Part shown: piece by piece, positions 8,404 to 16,447 of the stretch
Layout: each line of letters starts with the position of its first letter
Numbering within the stretch: position 1 is the first letter of the stretch
NCBI GenBank assembly: GCA_902802045.1
Contig: CADCKQ010000005.1
Coordinates: 1 to 64,000 of the forward strand
DNA length: 64,000 bases
DNA from: Oscillospiraceae bacterium
GTDB taxonomy: Bacteria; Bacillota; Clostridia; Oscillospirales; Oscillospiraceae
Direction of reading: 5' to 3'
The notes under the pieces: model-generated
Databases searched by the model: none
What the model saw: only the letters and a program-made list of their open reading frames with translations
Told to the model about the DNA's origin: nothing
Program-made: the position numbers and the translations under genes

Positions 8404-8440
8404 AAACATACAGCAGGCTCAAATAGCCTGCCTTATGTTT
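8404..8440. terminator. Bidirectional terminator after darTG
   Basis: The stem GCAGGCT / AGCCTGC with loop CAAAT is extended by flanking AAACATA / TATGTTT. It lies 27 nt after darG and 100 nt beyond the end of the opposing genes, and can serve both directions. Confidence 0.7.
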
Positions 8441-8541
8441 ATAATTTAGCCAATAAGCTTATTGCAGCCCAATAAAGCTAATAATAATATATTATTTATT
8501 TAATTCTGACCCGTATTCATTGTTCTATTTGTTCTTTGAGC

Positions 8542-8730
8542 TTAATCCTGAGGTCCGTAGAAACAGTAACACTCTGTCAGTTTCTTTCCGCCCTTTGTTT
8601 CAAATTCAACCCGGAAGTATCGCTTTTCGGGATGAATATATATTACTTTTCCTTCAAGCTTCTTGTTTGGCCCGTGCACAGTTACTGTCACGGTATCTCC
8701 TATCTTGAGATCAGCAAATATCTTATTCAT
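8542..8730 (-). CDS. Small beta-rich hypothetical protein
   Basis: The 62-aa product starts at MNKIFADL, 7 nt after AAGGAG; an ATG 24 nt further upstream has no such site. The sequence GDTVTVTVHGPNKKLEGKVIYIHPEKRYFRVEFE predicts a small SH3/Tudor-like beta barrel. It recalls, in pattern only, the N-terminal extension of the DarT-like protein nearby. It is transcribed after the gene at 8759 with a 28-nt gap. No function can be assigned. Confidence 0.6.
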   Translation of the reverse strand: MNKIFADLKIGDTVTVTVHGPNKKLEGKVIYIHPEKRYFRVEFETKGGKKLTECYCFYGPQD

Positions 8731-8758
8731 TTTTTTCTCCTTTTGTCTTTTCAATTCT

Positions 8759-9088
8759 TCATGAGATATAGGCGGGCTGGTAGTATCTCAGGTATTTTTT
8801 GATATTCCTTATTTGTTCTTTCCCGTTAAAATAATGTTTTCTGTTAAGTGCTTCGGGCATCTCGTAAAGTGTGATACATGTTTCGCCACTGTATATGAAA
8901 ATGTACCCCTGATACAGAACCGCTTCGATTCCTGTTCTCTCTTTGTTTTTAAAATACGATTTTTGCCTCCCGGTCAGTTCTTCTGTTCTCTTTCCTTTCT
9001 TCCATGCTCTGTTTTCCAGTCTTTTTGCCTCATCGATGTTTAAGCTGCATCTCTCTTTCGCTCTTTCGATATAATGATTTGTAGTCAT
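8759..9088 (-). CDS. Hypothetical protein
   Basis: The 109-aa product starts near AAGGACGG at an ATG. It begins with a basic helical region (residues 5-45, HYIERAKERCSLNIDEAKRLENRAWKK in part). A beta region with YQGYIFIYSGETCITLYEMP follows, which resembles the fold of small toxin-like or DUF proteins, but I cannot name one. It forms a two-gene unit with the small protein downstream. The strong basic charge would suit nucleic-acid binding (inference). Confidence 0.6.
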   Translation of the reverse strand: MTTNHYIERAKERCSLNIDEAKRLENRAWKKGKRTEELTGRQKSYFKNKERTGIEAVLYQGYIFIYSGETCITLYEMPEALNRKHYFNGKEQIRNIKKYLRYYQPAYIS

Positions 9089-9140
9089 TTCAGGTACCGT
9101 CCTTTTTGTTATTTTGTGATCACAGTATAATGTAGATGAC

Positions 9141-9179
9141 TAAAAAATTATTGTCCGTTTTCGGCTGAAAACGGACAAT
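9141..9179 (-). terminator. Terminator of the AraC-HTH gene
   Basis: A 12-bp perfect stem (ATTGTCCGTTTT / AAAACGGACAAT, loop CGGCTG in + reading) is followed, on the minus strand, by AATTTTTTAG. It lies 65 nt after the stop at 9244. Confidence 0.85.
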
Positions 9180-9243
9180 CGAATATAAATAAATAAAAAA
9201 TTTTTGATCCCCAATTATAACTTATATATATATTATTCAAATT

Positions 9244-11742
9244 TCAAAAGGGTAGTATTTCATCATCTTCGTAATAATCTTCAATGGGATCTTCACCGGG
9301 ATCTTCATAGTCATCATAATATACAGTATCATTTTCTTCTTCAAGACCATACGGATCGGAAGAACTCTCATCCTGTAATTCTGCGTATACATCTTCTTTT
9401 ACATAATCATATGGAAACAGATAATAATACATTTCTTTATTACTAAAGTGGCCTGTAACATTATTTAACAACTGATATTCTTTATTTGTATTGTCTGTGT
9501 TTGCTTTTTGCTGACCGAGAAGAGAAATCGATCGTTCATTTAAAAGATATTTACGAATTTCATTCATAAACATGATCGGAGATGATTTTCCTCCGATTTC
9601 TTTATAATAAAAATAAGGCTCATAATAATCATAATACGGGAGGGTATCGGCTGATCCGTTTAAACTGTAGCAATACAGCAGGTCTATGCTTTTCTCAAAC
9701 GGTTCTTTTACATTTTGCTCTATCCATAATGCGGCCAGATCAGCATACTGATATAAGAAAAAGCTGGGAAAGCGCCTTTTCTTGTCTTCAGCTTCGATCT
9801 GATGCTTCCAGTATGAATAATTCTTCAAATAATGATCTCTGAAAATTGAAAAGGTTATAAAAGGAAATACATGTTTTAACTCAATAAAAGCAGAAGATAT
9901 TTCCTGATAATCAGTCTTAAACTCGGATACAGTCTCCAGAAATTCAGACAGATTTGCCCACGGATCTTCGGAAACAACATTTTTATATACTTCTGAGAAA
10001 CTGCTGATATCCGTATGACTAATTGAATAGATCCGAAGGACTTTATCAAGACCGGGATCCGGCTCTGTCTCTTCCAGGATCTTAGTTCCTTCTGCTATTT
10101 CTTCTTCTGTTTCTGCAGCAAGATCATCAAAGCTTTTTTCCCTGACAGGTGTTGTTCCGTTATTTCTCTCTTTTAGATACGCGTTATACTTTTGTTCATA
10201 GAATTTATATTTCGCAAGGAAAACATCAAAATCTTCATTGATATTTTTCTCATCATAATATAAACATGCTCTGCAAAATAACGGGAATTGCGGAGCGTTT
10301 TCCGTTTTTTGAAACCGTTTATAAATACTATAAAAATTATCGAATGAGAGATCGCAGTTAAAGTGCCCGGTCATTCTGTCAGTAATATATGATCCATAGG
10401 CCTCTTCAAGATCGGCATAGCCGGATATGAAATCTTCAAGACTGCAATCCGGATCATTGTTCTTATAGCACAAACATGCTCTGAATAATAATAACCGGTC
10501 TGCTGTCTTATTTTCTTTTGGCAATGAATCATAAATGTCTTTAAATTCGTAAAGAGCCGGTTGCGTTGAAAAATACTTATATTTGCCGTCTTTTAAAAAT
10601 GCATCATACAGTTTTCCGTAAAGCTGTTCATCTTTATATGTAGCATAGTAATCTTTAAATGATATATCATCATATCCGTTATTATCATAAGTCAGATACT
10701 GTTTTCTGAATTGGGCATATTCCTCGAAATCGCTGTCAGGATCAAAATCTTTAAACTGGGAATAACAGCTGTAGAACGCTTTGTATGCGTCAATTCCCAT
10801 TTCGCTGCTGTTTGCACGAAAGTATTTGTATTTTTTATAGAAAACAGGGTACGGTTCTGTCCGGTCGGAAAGCTCATATACTTTCCGATAACAGTTGAAA
10901 TCTTCAAACTTGCATTTTTCCCCGGATGATTCGTATTCTTTGTATTCTTCAAAAAAGCCTTCCGGAATATCACCTTTTTCCTGTATGATACCCTTTTTCA
11001 GGAGCCCGCCGATTACGCGAAAAGAGGAGCCGTACCTTAACCAGAGATAAAGCCGGTATTCACCGTCAGCCTCATCAAAAATAAGCTCTTTGATCCTGTC
11101 AATGTCATCGATCGGCTTAGCTGAATTATTATGACAATGAGATATAAAATCATCGGTATAAGCGAAGGAGCTTTTTAATGATATTCCATATTTATTGGAC
11201 AGACTGAAGGCAATATTGCATTCGTCTTCCGAGAAATCATATATCGATTTCAAGCTGTTGATTTCTATTACGGTTTCAGCATCTTTTACACTGATACTGA
11301 TAAGTCTGTTGTTTTCGGTTTCCGGTCCATCAGATCTGGCAATGCTTTCATCTGACAGTTTCTCCCAGGTGAGAGGCGCCTTATAATAAGTCCTGTCTTT
11401 ATCTCTTGCAATTTCACTTGGCTTTTTATCAAATTTTTTTTGAAATTCTCTTTCGACACTGTTCTGTGTCTCAAATCCGCTAAGGTCCAGTATCTTATTC
11501 CAGTCGAGTATTCCAGATGATGAGATCTCATCATACGCTGCCATTATTCTGCGCTCCTTTATATACTTTCTCAGGGTCTTGCCTGTCAGATATTGAAACA
11601 CTGAAGAAAGCCGTTCACCATCACTGAGTATCCCGTTACAAAGAATAGAAATAATATCAACATCTTCGGTTTCCATATCGGCATCTTTGATCTGCTGTTC
11701 GATAAGTTCGATCTGAGCATTAAATTTTTCTTTAGCATTCAT
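9244..11742 (-). CDS. Large protein with N-terminal AraC-type helix-turn-helix and Tyr/Phe/Asp-rich repeats
   Basis: The 832-aa product starts at MNAKEKF, 8 nt after AAAGGAG. Residues about 35-115 look like an AraC/XylS DNA-binding domain: YLTGKTLRKYIKERRIMAAY, then FETQNSVEREFQKKFDKKPSE. The next 700 residues have no family I recognise. They carry loosely repeated units of about 70-110 residues of the kind SFDNFYSIYKRF, DFDVFLAKYKFYEQKY, SFKDYYATYKDEQLYG, very rich in Tyr, Phe and Asp. The C-terminal 40 residues are strongly acidic. No signal peptide or membrane segment is visible. Gene and flanks are AT-rich. It could be a one-component regulator with a large sensor, but an effector-type role is equally open. 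Confidence 0.7.
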   Translation of the reverse strand: MNAKEKFNAQIELIEQQIKDADMETEDVDIISILCNGILSDGERLSSVFQYLTGKTLRKYIKERRIMAAYDEISSSGILDWNKILDLSGFETQNSVEREFQKKFDKKPSEIARDKDRTYYKAPLTWEKLSDESIARSDGPETENNRLISISVKDAETVIEINSLKSIYDFSEDECNIAFSLSNKYGISLKSSFAYTDDFISHCHNNSAKPIDDIDRIKELIFDEADGEYRLYLWLRYGSSFRVIGGLLKKGIIQEKGDIPEGFFEEYKEYESSGEKCKFEDFNCYRKVYELSDRTEPYPVFYKKYKYFRANSSEMGIDAYKAFYSCYSQFKDFDPDSDFEEYAQFRKQYLTYDNNGYDDISFKDYYATYKDEQLYGKLYDAFLKDGKYKYFSTQPALYEFKDIYDSLPKENKTADRLLLFRACLCYKNNDPDCSLEDFISGYADLEEAYGSYITDRMTGHFNCDLSFDNFYSIYKRFQKTENAPQFPLFCRACLYYDEKNINEDFDVFLAKYKFYEQKYNAYLKERNNGTTPVREKSFDDLAAETEEEIAEGTKILEETEPDPGLDKVLRIYSISHTDISSFSEVYKNVVSEDPWANLSEFLETVSEFKTDYQEISSAFIELKHVFPFITFSIFRDHYLKNYSYWKHQIEAEDKKRRFPSFFLYQYADLAALWIEQNVKEPFEKSIDLLYCYSLNGSADTLPYYDYYEPYFYYKEIGGKSSPIMFMNEIRKYLLNERSISLLGQQKANTDNTNKEYQLLNNVTGHFSNKEMYYYLFPYDYVKEDVYAELQDESSSDPYGLEEENDTVYYDDYEDPGEDPIEDYYEDDEILPF

Positions 11743-11904
11743 TTTGCATTCTCCTTTCTGCCTGTAAGTATACAAAAGAGCGGGATAAAAATATTGTCAA
11801 AAAAGACCGGAATTGTGTTAATTTAAGAAAATAATATATATTCACGCTATTTCTTATAATGTATAATATAGTAAATTACAATAATTGACAATTGGGAAAA
11901 GACT

Positions 11905-12894
11905 ATGAAAACGATCAAAGAAACGATAAAAGACTATATTGAAACGCTGGAGGCCGGGGAAAAAAGATATGCGAAGGAAAAGCTCAAGGACCTTCAGAGA
12001 ATAGAGCGGTACAGGCTGCCGGAAGACGGCGATCTCCTTTATGAGACAATAACCGAGAAACTAAAGTCCTCAAGCAACAAATCAAAAAAACAATACGACG
12101 TGTTCGGGGACTATATAGATTATCTGAACAGTAAAGGCTATGAGGTGCAGAAGCTGCCGGAGTTCAGGACAAAATTCGAACGGCAGATCCTGATCCTCAA
12201 GGATCTCCATGACCCGAATCAGACAGAGAGCTTAGATACCTTCGCGGTGAGATGTTCTGATAAATATCTGGTCTCCGACAGAACCGTAGAAAAAGATCTT
12301 AAGGAGATCAGGGAAGGCATAAAGCTCTTCGGCAGGGATCTTAAAGTGGATTTTGCGCGCGAGAACGGGATAATATCCCAGCATACAACGGCACATCCTC
12401 TTTTCCTGTTTCCGAGCCTTGCACAGATCGTCTGCATGATCGAAGGTCTGAAAGAGCTCGCCGGAAAGCACCCGCTGTACAAAGTATATGCCGAAGAGAC
12501 TGCAGCGGATATCTGGGCCCAGCTCTCGGACTACGCGAAGGACAGGATAACGAATGTCCTTCCGGAAAGACTCTCGATCACGGATACGGATTTTTACCGG
12601 AAGCTTGAAGAAATGGCCTCCGAAAACAGGAAGCACTTCAGGGAAGAGAGATCCGAAGAATACAGGGGCATGCCCGAGATAGAGATCATAAAGGCCATGA
12701 AGAGCGAAACGCCTGCCTACAGGATCGTTTACCCGGACGGAGACGGGATCTTAAAAGAATCTCCGGTGATCAGAGAAGAACCCCGGTACGCCGGAGACGG
12801 ATATTTCGAATACACCTGCGAAGACGGCAGTTTGATAAAAATCACGAATTCAGAGCTTAAAGGCGTCAAAACCGTTGCGGCACAGGACATTTGA
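11905..12894 (+). CDS. Hypothetical protein with a possible DeoR/WYL-type helix-turn-helix
   Basis: The 329-aa product opens with a highly charged helical region (1-85). Near residues 112-135 the stretch CSDKYLVSDRTVEKDLKEI resembles the recognition helix of DeoR/WYL regulators. The C-terminal 60 residues are beta-rich. No named family is certain. A divergent arrangement with the large AraC-HTH gene (163-nt shared gap with TATAAT-like sequences near 11857) suggests linked control. The start at ATG 11905 follows GGGAAAAG by about 8 nt. Confidence 0.6.
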   Translation: MKTIKETIKDYIETLEAGEKRYAKEKLKDLQRIERYRLPEDGDLLYETITEKLKSSSNKSKKQYDVFGDYIDYLNSKGYEVQKLPEFRTKFERQILILKDLHDPNQTESLDTFAVRCSDKYLVSDRTVEKDLKEIREGIKLFGRDLKVDFARENGIISQHTTAHPLFLFPSLAQIVCMIEGLKELAGKHPLYKVYAEETAADIWAQLSDYAKDRITNVLPERLSITDTDFYRKLEEMASENRKHFREERSEEYRGMPEIEIIKAMKSETPAYRIVYPDGDGILKESPVIREEPRYAGDGYFEYTCEDGSLIKITNSELKGVKTVAAQDI

Positions 12895-12913
12895 ATACTG
12901 AAGCGTCGCTTCA

Positions 12914-12970
12914 TTGAGAAAACTCCCTTTCTGCTATATTATAACCGGCAGAATAAAGAAGGGAGTTTTT
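12914..12970 (+). promoter_or_regulatory. Promoter overlapping a hairpin (operator or terminator)
   Basis: TTGAGA (12914-12919), 17 bp, TATTAT (12937-12942) form a good sigma-A promoter. An inverted pair, AACTCCCTT (12920-12928) and AAGGGAGTT, overlaps it and embraces the ribosome binding site of the next gene. A nested TCTGC/GCAGA also pairs. It can act as terminator of the upstream gene, or as an operator. Confidence 0.55.
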
Positions 12971-12974
12971 TGTT

Positions 12975-14303
12975 ATGAAAAATGAATTTTACAGACCGGA
13001 AAAAATCAGTATCGGAGAATTCAGAGAAATCGCGGAAATGCAGAAAAAGGCCATAGAACGGCTCAACTCGGGCAGGGCGGAAAAGAAGGAAGTCCTGGAG
13101 TATGTCGCAGCCTCGTTCGAAAAAGCGGAAGACCTGAGAGGAGACGGAAGGCTCTTCTGGAACCTGGCGGACCCGGCCGGAATGGACCATGACGCGTATA
13201 TCGAATTCGTAATTCATCCGACAGTTCGCGAGACCGCGTTCATAATCAGGGCTTTTCTGCTCTATCCGCAGGAACTCTGTGAAACGGAAGGCTTCATGGA
13301 GAAATTCGGGCGCTGCCTGAGAAATCTTGCGGAGTGCGCCTTCGAGACGCACGGCTGCGACGGACCCGGCGACGCTAAAGAGGCATTCGAAGCGCTGGAA
13401 TCCGCTCACACGAAAACATTCGTGACGGTATTCTCCGACATCTGTCCGGAGTTCACGGAGGAGTACAACAAAGCATACGCGTTCTTCACAGGTAAAGAAG
13501 CGGAGAGCGCCATGCCCGAAAGAGCGGTATTCGTATACGGGACGCTCATGAGAGGACAGTACAACCACGAATTTCTGGAGAGCTCGGAGTTCTTGTGCAG
13601 GGGAACTCTGAGAGACTATAAGAAGACGGACCTCGGTTATTATCCAGGAATAAAGGAGTACCCGGGCGGGACCGTCGCAGGAGAGCTTTACGTCGTAAAA
13701 GACGAGACCATGCCCTCGCTCGACAGGCTTGAGGGAGAGGGCAGCCTGTACAGAAGAACAAAGTGCAAAGTTTCTGTCGCCGAAGGAGTCGAAGCAAGAG
13801 CGGAAGTGTACGTGTACATTCCCGAGATCCCGGACGGGGAGGGGAAAAAGCGCAGGCTGTATTTTGCATACGGTTCGAACATGAACAGAAAGCAGATGCT
13901 CAAAGAGCGCTGCAAGGGTGCGGAAACAGTGGGACTTGCGGTCCTGTACGGTTATGAGCTCCTTTTCCGGAGCAACGGAGCAGGAACAGAGCACTACGGG
14001 ACAGTCGAGCCGCGCGAAGGAAGTAAAGTATACGGAACGCTGTATCTTATCAGCAAAGAAAACGAGAAGACTCTCGACGAAAAGGAAGGAGTTGGAAACA
14101 GGACATATTATAAGAAGACCGTCAGGGTCGGCCTCAACGGGGTAATGTTCGAAGCCATGACTTATATCAAAACACGAGGCGCTTACGGAGCCCCTTCGGA
14201 GAATTACAAGAACAAAATAGCGGACGGCTACAGGGCCGAATTCCTGGACCTTAATCTCCTCGAAAATGCAATCGTCAGGAGCATGGAGAAGAGCGGAGCA
14301 TGA
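12975..14303 (+). CDS. Protein with two gamma-glutamylcyclotransferase-like domains
   Basis: The 442-aa product has three parts. Residues 1-175 form a helical domain I do not recognise. Residues about 182-290 form a first GGCT/AIG2-like domain, with FVYGTLMRG as substrate loop and LDRLEGEG holding the probable catalytic Glu. Residues about 296-430 form a second one, with FAYGSNMNRKQM and LDEKEGVGN. Members of this fold cyclise gamma-glutamyl groups, for example releasing 5-oxoproline from glutamyl amines. The substrate here is unknown. Two intact active-site patterns in one chain are uncommon. ATG 12975 lies 10 nt after AAGGGAG. Confidence 0.75.
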   Translation: MKNEFYRPEKISIGEFREIAEMQKKAIERLNSGRAEKKEVLEYVAASFEKAEDLRGDGRLFWNLADPAGMDHDAYIEFVIHPTVRETAFIIRAFLLYPQELCETEGFMEKFGRCLRNLAECAFETHGCDGPGDAKEAFEALESAHTKTFVTVFSDICPEFTEEYNKAYAFFTGKEAESAMPERAVFVYGTLMRGQYNHEFLESSEFLCRGTLRDYKKTDLGYYPGIKEYPGGTVAGELYVVKDETMPSLDRLEGEGSLYRRTKCKVSVAEGVEARAEVYVYIPEIPDGEGKKRRLYFAYGSNMNRKQMLKERCKGAETVGLAVLYGYELLFRSNGAGTEHYGTVEPREGSKVYGTLYLISKENEKTLDEKEGVGNRTYYKKTVRVGLNGVMFEAMTYIKTRGAYGAPSENYKNKIADGYRAEFLDLNLLENAIVRSMEKSGA

Positions 14304-14376
14304 AAAAATAAATCCATACCGGAAAGGAATGGTTTTATCCGCATCATTTACGAAAAATTGGGAAAAACGGAATCTT

Positions 14377-14404
14377 TTGACTTTTCCGGCGACGTGTGTA
14401 TACT
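14377..14404 (+). promoter_or_regulatory. Sigma-A promoter
   Basis: TTGACT, 16 bp, TATACT. It lies about 180 nt before the gene at 14583, leaving a long leader that contains the inverted repeat at 14476. Confidence 0.6.
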
Positions 14405-14475
14405 ATGCCGGCGATGAAAAAGAGCCCTCGGACCGAAGATCCTTCACACGCACATGCAGGCGCGTCAGAGGCGCG

Positions 14476-14513
14476 TTTTGTCAAGAGTCACTTCGTTTTC
14501 TCTCTTGACAAAA
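14476..14513 (+). promoter_or_regulatory. Perfect 12-bp inverted repeat in a gene leader
   Basis: TTTTGTCAAGAG and CTCTTGACAAAA are separated by 14 nt. The right arm contains TTGACA, but no -10 follows at proper distance. It is either a stable RNA hairpin in the leader or a protein-binding site. No T-run follows, so it is not a simple terminator. Confidence 0.5.
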
Positions 14514-14582
14514 CACGAAAATAATATAAATACGACCTGCGAACAGGCCGGAAAAATTCGACAGCCGAAAGGAGAAAACACC

Positions 14583-14909
14583 ATGCCGCTCAGAAACGGA
14601 AACTACAGACTCAGCGAACTCAACGACGACATAGACTTCTTCAGAGGACTTGCGGAACTGAAGGGTCTCCACCCCGAGCTTCAGGGACTCCTCAAAAGAC
14701 TGCCCTCGGAACTCAACGCGACTTACATGACCATGAAGTACAGGGACAGGCTCCTTATGGAACTCCTTGTAGCCCGCAAGCTCATCGCCCCAAGGCTCGG
14801 TGTGCTGCTTCACAACCCGCATGACGTAGCCAAATACTTCAACGACGCGGTAACGAAGCGCGAGGCGAAACTCAGAAAAGAGTACGAGGAGAGCGAGAAC
14901 GGGCAGTAA
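14583..14909 (+). CDS. Hypothetical small cytoplasmic protein
   Basis: The 108-aa product starts at ATG 14583, 7 nt after AAGGAG. The sequence is fully helical by pattern (LSELNDDIDFFRGLAEL, LLMELLVARKLIAPRLGVLL) with a charged C-terminal tail. It has no signal peptide and no motif I can name. It is the last gene before the structured non-coding stretch. A stand-alone promoter and a long leader with a hairpin suggest its own regulation. Confidence 0.6.
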   Translation: MPLRNGNYRLSELNDDIDFFRGLAELKGLHPELQGLLKRLPSELNATYMTMKYRDRLLMELLVARKLIAPRLGVLLHNPHDVAKYFNDAVTKREAKLRKEYEESENGQ

Positions 14910-14998
14910 AAACTGCCCTTCTCCCCGGCCCGGCAGATAACTGCACCTTGAAAATCCGATATCTTAACAATGCCTGCGATCACCTCGATGCACAAAAC

Positions 14999-15544
14999 GT
15001 GCCAGCGTTTCGAGGCTCCGGAACCTCAGCTTTGTTCTGCAAGGATACCTGCGGGACAGACCTGTTCCTCTGCGGCGACGCGGAGGAAGAAGGCGGAAAC
15101 CGCCAACACGACAGCGGAGGCGCAAAGCAGATCGCACGGAAAAGTACGTGACTTCCGCATGCAGCAACAGACGCCTGCCGTGCAGGAATAACCCTTGCGC
15201 CGTCCGCCGGCAACGGGCGAAAACGCGAGGGGATGCCAAAACAATGCATGAAGCCTTGACCCGGAGAGATCCGGGAATAACGGAAGTAAACGGTTAAAGT
15301 AGCCGAATGGCTGAAAATGAGGCTGATTCGTCGAATTTCTGAAAGGCCGGTGAAATTTGCGGGTAAACACTCCCGCACGGGTTCTGGCGAAAGCCGGGGC
15401 AGGAAGCATCAGATCAGCTGCCTGATGCTCAGACCTGTCTCCCCGGTGACCGAATATCCGTGAAGAAATGTGTATGTACGGCGAAGGCCGGATCGCGGGT
15501 GTTGTTAAGGTATCGGATCGGAGAATGAAAGGAATGGAACTCAA
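14999..15544 (+). ncRNA. Structured non-coding stretch, possible group II intron 5' remnant
   Basis: About 550 nt carry no credible gene but many short helices closed by small loops. Examples are CCTCTGCG-GCGA-CGCGGAGG, GGCGGAAACCGCC, CCGGAGAGATCCGG and GCATCAG...CTGATGC. GNRA-type loops recur. The start GTGCCAGCG (14999) and segments such as CGAATGGCTGAAAATGAGGC and GTGTTGTTAAGGTATCGGAT look to me like domain I-IV sequence of bacterial group II introns, whose reverse transcriptase would begin where the gene at 15545 now begins. No maturase and no domain V are found downstream, so it would be a truncated intron. That name is from memory of the pattern, not from a search; another large structured RNA is possible. 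Confidence 0.4.
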
Positions 15545-15907
15545 ATGAAAAAGAAATGCACGGACAGCAGGTGCCGGAAGACTTTCAAGGTAATGACAGG
15601 ACCCGAAGGAGCGGTCTGCCCGTACTGCGGGAAGAAATATCCCAGGATCCCCGCGTATGACGAGCGAATACTCCCGTATGTGTCGGAACACGGCTCGAAG
15701 CACAGGCGCAAGTTCATACTGAACAGCCTCGGAAGCAGGAAGGCTCTTGTCATGAAGTCTTATCTCGGCTTCTTCGACCTGTCATTGCATGAAACTGTCG
15801 AGCTTTCAAAGAACGTTCCTTGCGTTATCGGACAAGGGACATATCAGGAGCTCCGGACACTGAAGGAGTGGCTCGAGGGCATGGGCGCCTCCTGCAGCAT
15901 AAAGTGA
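15545..15907 (+). CDS. Zinc-ribbon protein with L7/L12-like C-terminal domain
   Basis: The 120-aa product has a zinc-ribbon-like N-terminus. CxxxxC (residues 4-9, CTDSRC) and CPYCGKKYPR near 25 give four cysteines. A basic linker follows, then a C-terminal segment (about 73-120: LSLHETVELSKNV...LRTLKEWLEGMGASCSIK) whose alpha-beta pattern is like the ribosomal L7/L12 C-terminal domain. Such small proteins are of unknown role. It begins right after the structured RNA stretch, where an intron-encoded protein would be expected. ATG 15545 follows AAAGGAA. The gene at 15942 follows in the same direction. Confidence 0.6.
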   Translation: MKKKCTDSRCRKTFKVMTGPEGAVCPYCGKKYPRIPAYDERILPYVSEHGSKHRRKFILNSLGSRKALVMKSYLGFFDLSLHETVELSKNVPCVIGQGTYQELRTLKEWLEGMGASCSIK

Positions 15908-15941
15908 GAATGGGAAAGGAACCGGAACGAAAGGAGAAAGA

Positions 15942-16385
15942 ATGCCACAGAACCTGAAACTGTATTACACACCTAAGGAGATGGAGATCGACGCAGAAAA
16001 GCTCGCAAAGGACATCAAACATGCGTACGGAATTCCGGAAACGCACCATATGCCTATGGGATTTGAAGGAACATTTCTGTTCGACGCGCCGCCGCTCTAT
16101 TTAAGCCCGGGGGTGGAAGAAGAACTCGGAAAAGATCCGGGTTTTTCGGAATACATAGACAAAGCAATAAAATCATTCATTGAAGACAGCGAGAATGAAT
16201 CGACAGAAGAAGAGAGAAACGAATACGCCGCAAACCGTTATCTGTTCGGTCACAACTGCTGGATAACAGTGAGATGCGCTTCACCTGTTGAACAGCTCGT
16301 TATCAGCACATACCTCGACTACGGACTGATATACTTCGCTTCCGAAGATGTATCGGAGTACGCGCAGAAAAGGGGAGTACGGTAG
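15942..16385 (+). CDS. Hypothetical protein
   Basis: The 147-aa product starts at ATG 15942, 8 nt after AAGGAG. It is acidic in its middle (residues 60-95) and has FGHNCWITVRCASPVEQLVI near the C-terminus. No signal peptide or membrane segment is present, and I do not recognise the family. It lies 34 nt after the zinc-ribbon gene, probably in one transcript, and ends at a shared terminator. Confidence 0.6.
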   Translation: MPQNLKLYYTPKEMEIDAEKLAKDIKHAYGIPETHHMPMGFEGTFLFDAPPLYLSPGVEEELGKDPGFSEYIDKAIKSFIEDSENESTEEERNEYAANRYLFGHNCWITVRCASPVEQLVISTYLDYGLIYFASEDVSEYAQKRGVR

Positions 16386-16387
16386 TA

Positions 16388-16446
16388 CGGATCCTTTGCA
16401 GGATCGGAATGACAAAAAACAGCCGCCCGGAAAGGCGGCTTGTTTT
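16388..16446. terminator. Convergent terminator with a REP-like hairpin
   Basis: Stem AGCCGCC / GGCGGCT (16421-16440) is flanked by AAAAAAC on the left and TGTTTT on the right, so it works for both converging genes. Just before it lies GATCCT-TTGC-AGGATC followed by GGAATGAC, similar to the dispersed REP-like units. Confidence 0.8.
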
Positions 16447-16447
16447 C

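Noticed and set aside
11885..11904. Promoter from TTGACA before the gene at 11905
   Set aside because: Too close to the start codon for a -10 and leader.
14505..14530. Promoter from TTGACA at 14505
   Set aside because: No -10 at 16-18 bp; the nearest AT-rich hexamers are at 11 and 14 bp, and TTGACA is part of an inverted repeat.
15242..15544. Active group II intron
   Set aside because: No reverse transcriptase gene and no domain V hairpin downstream; at most a truncated remnant.
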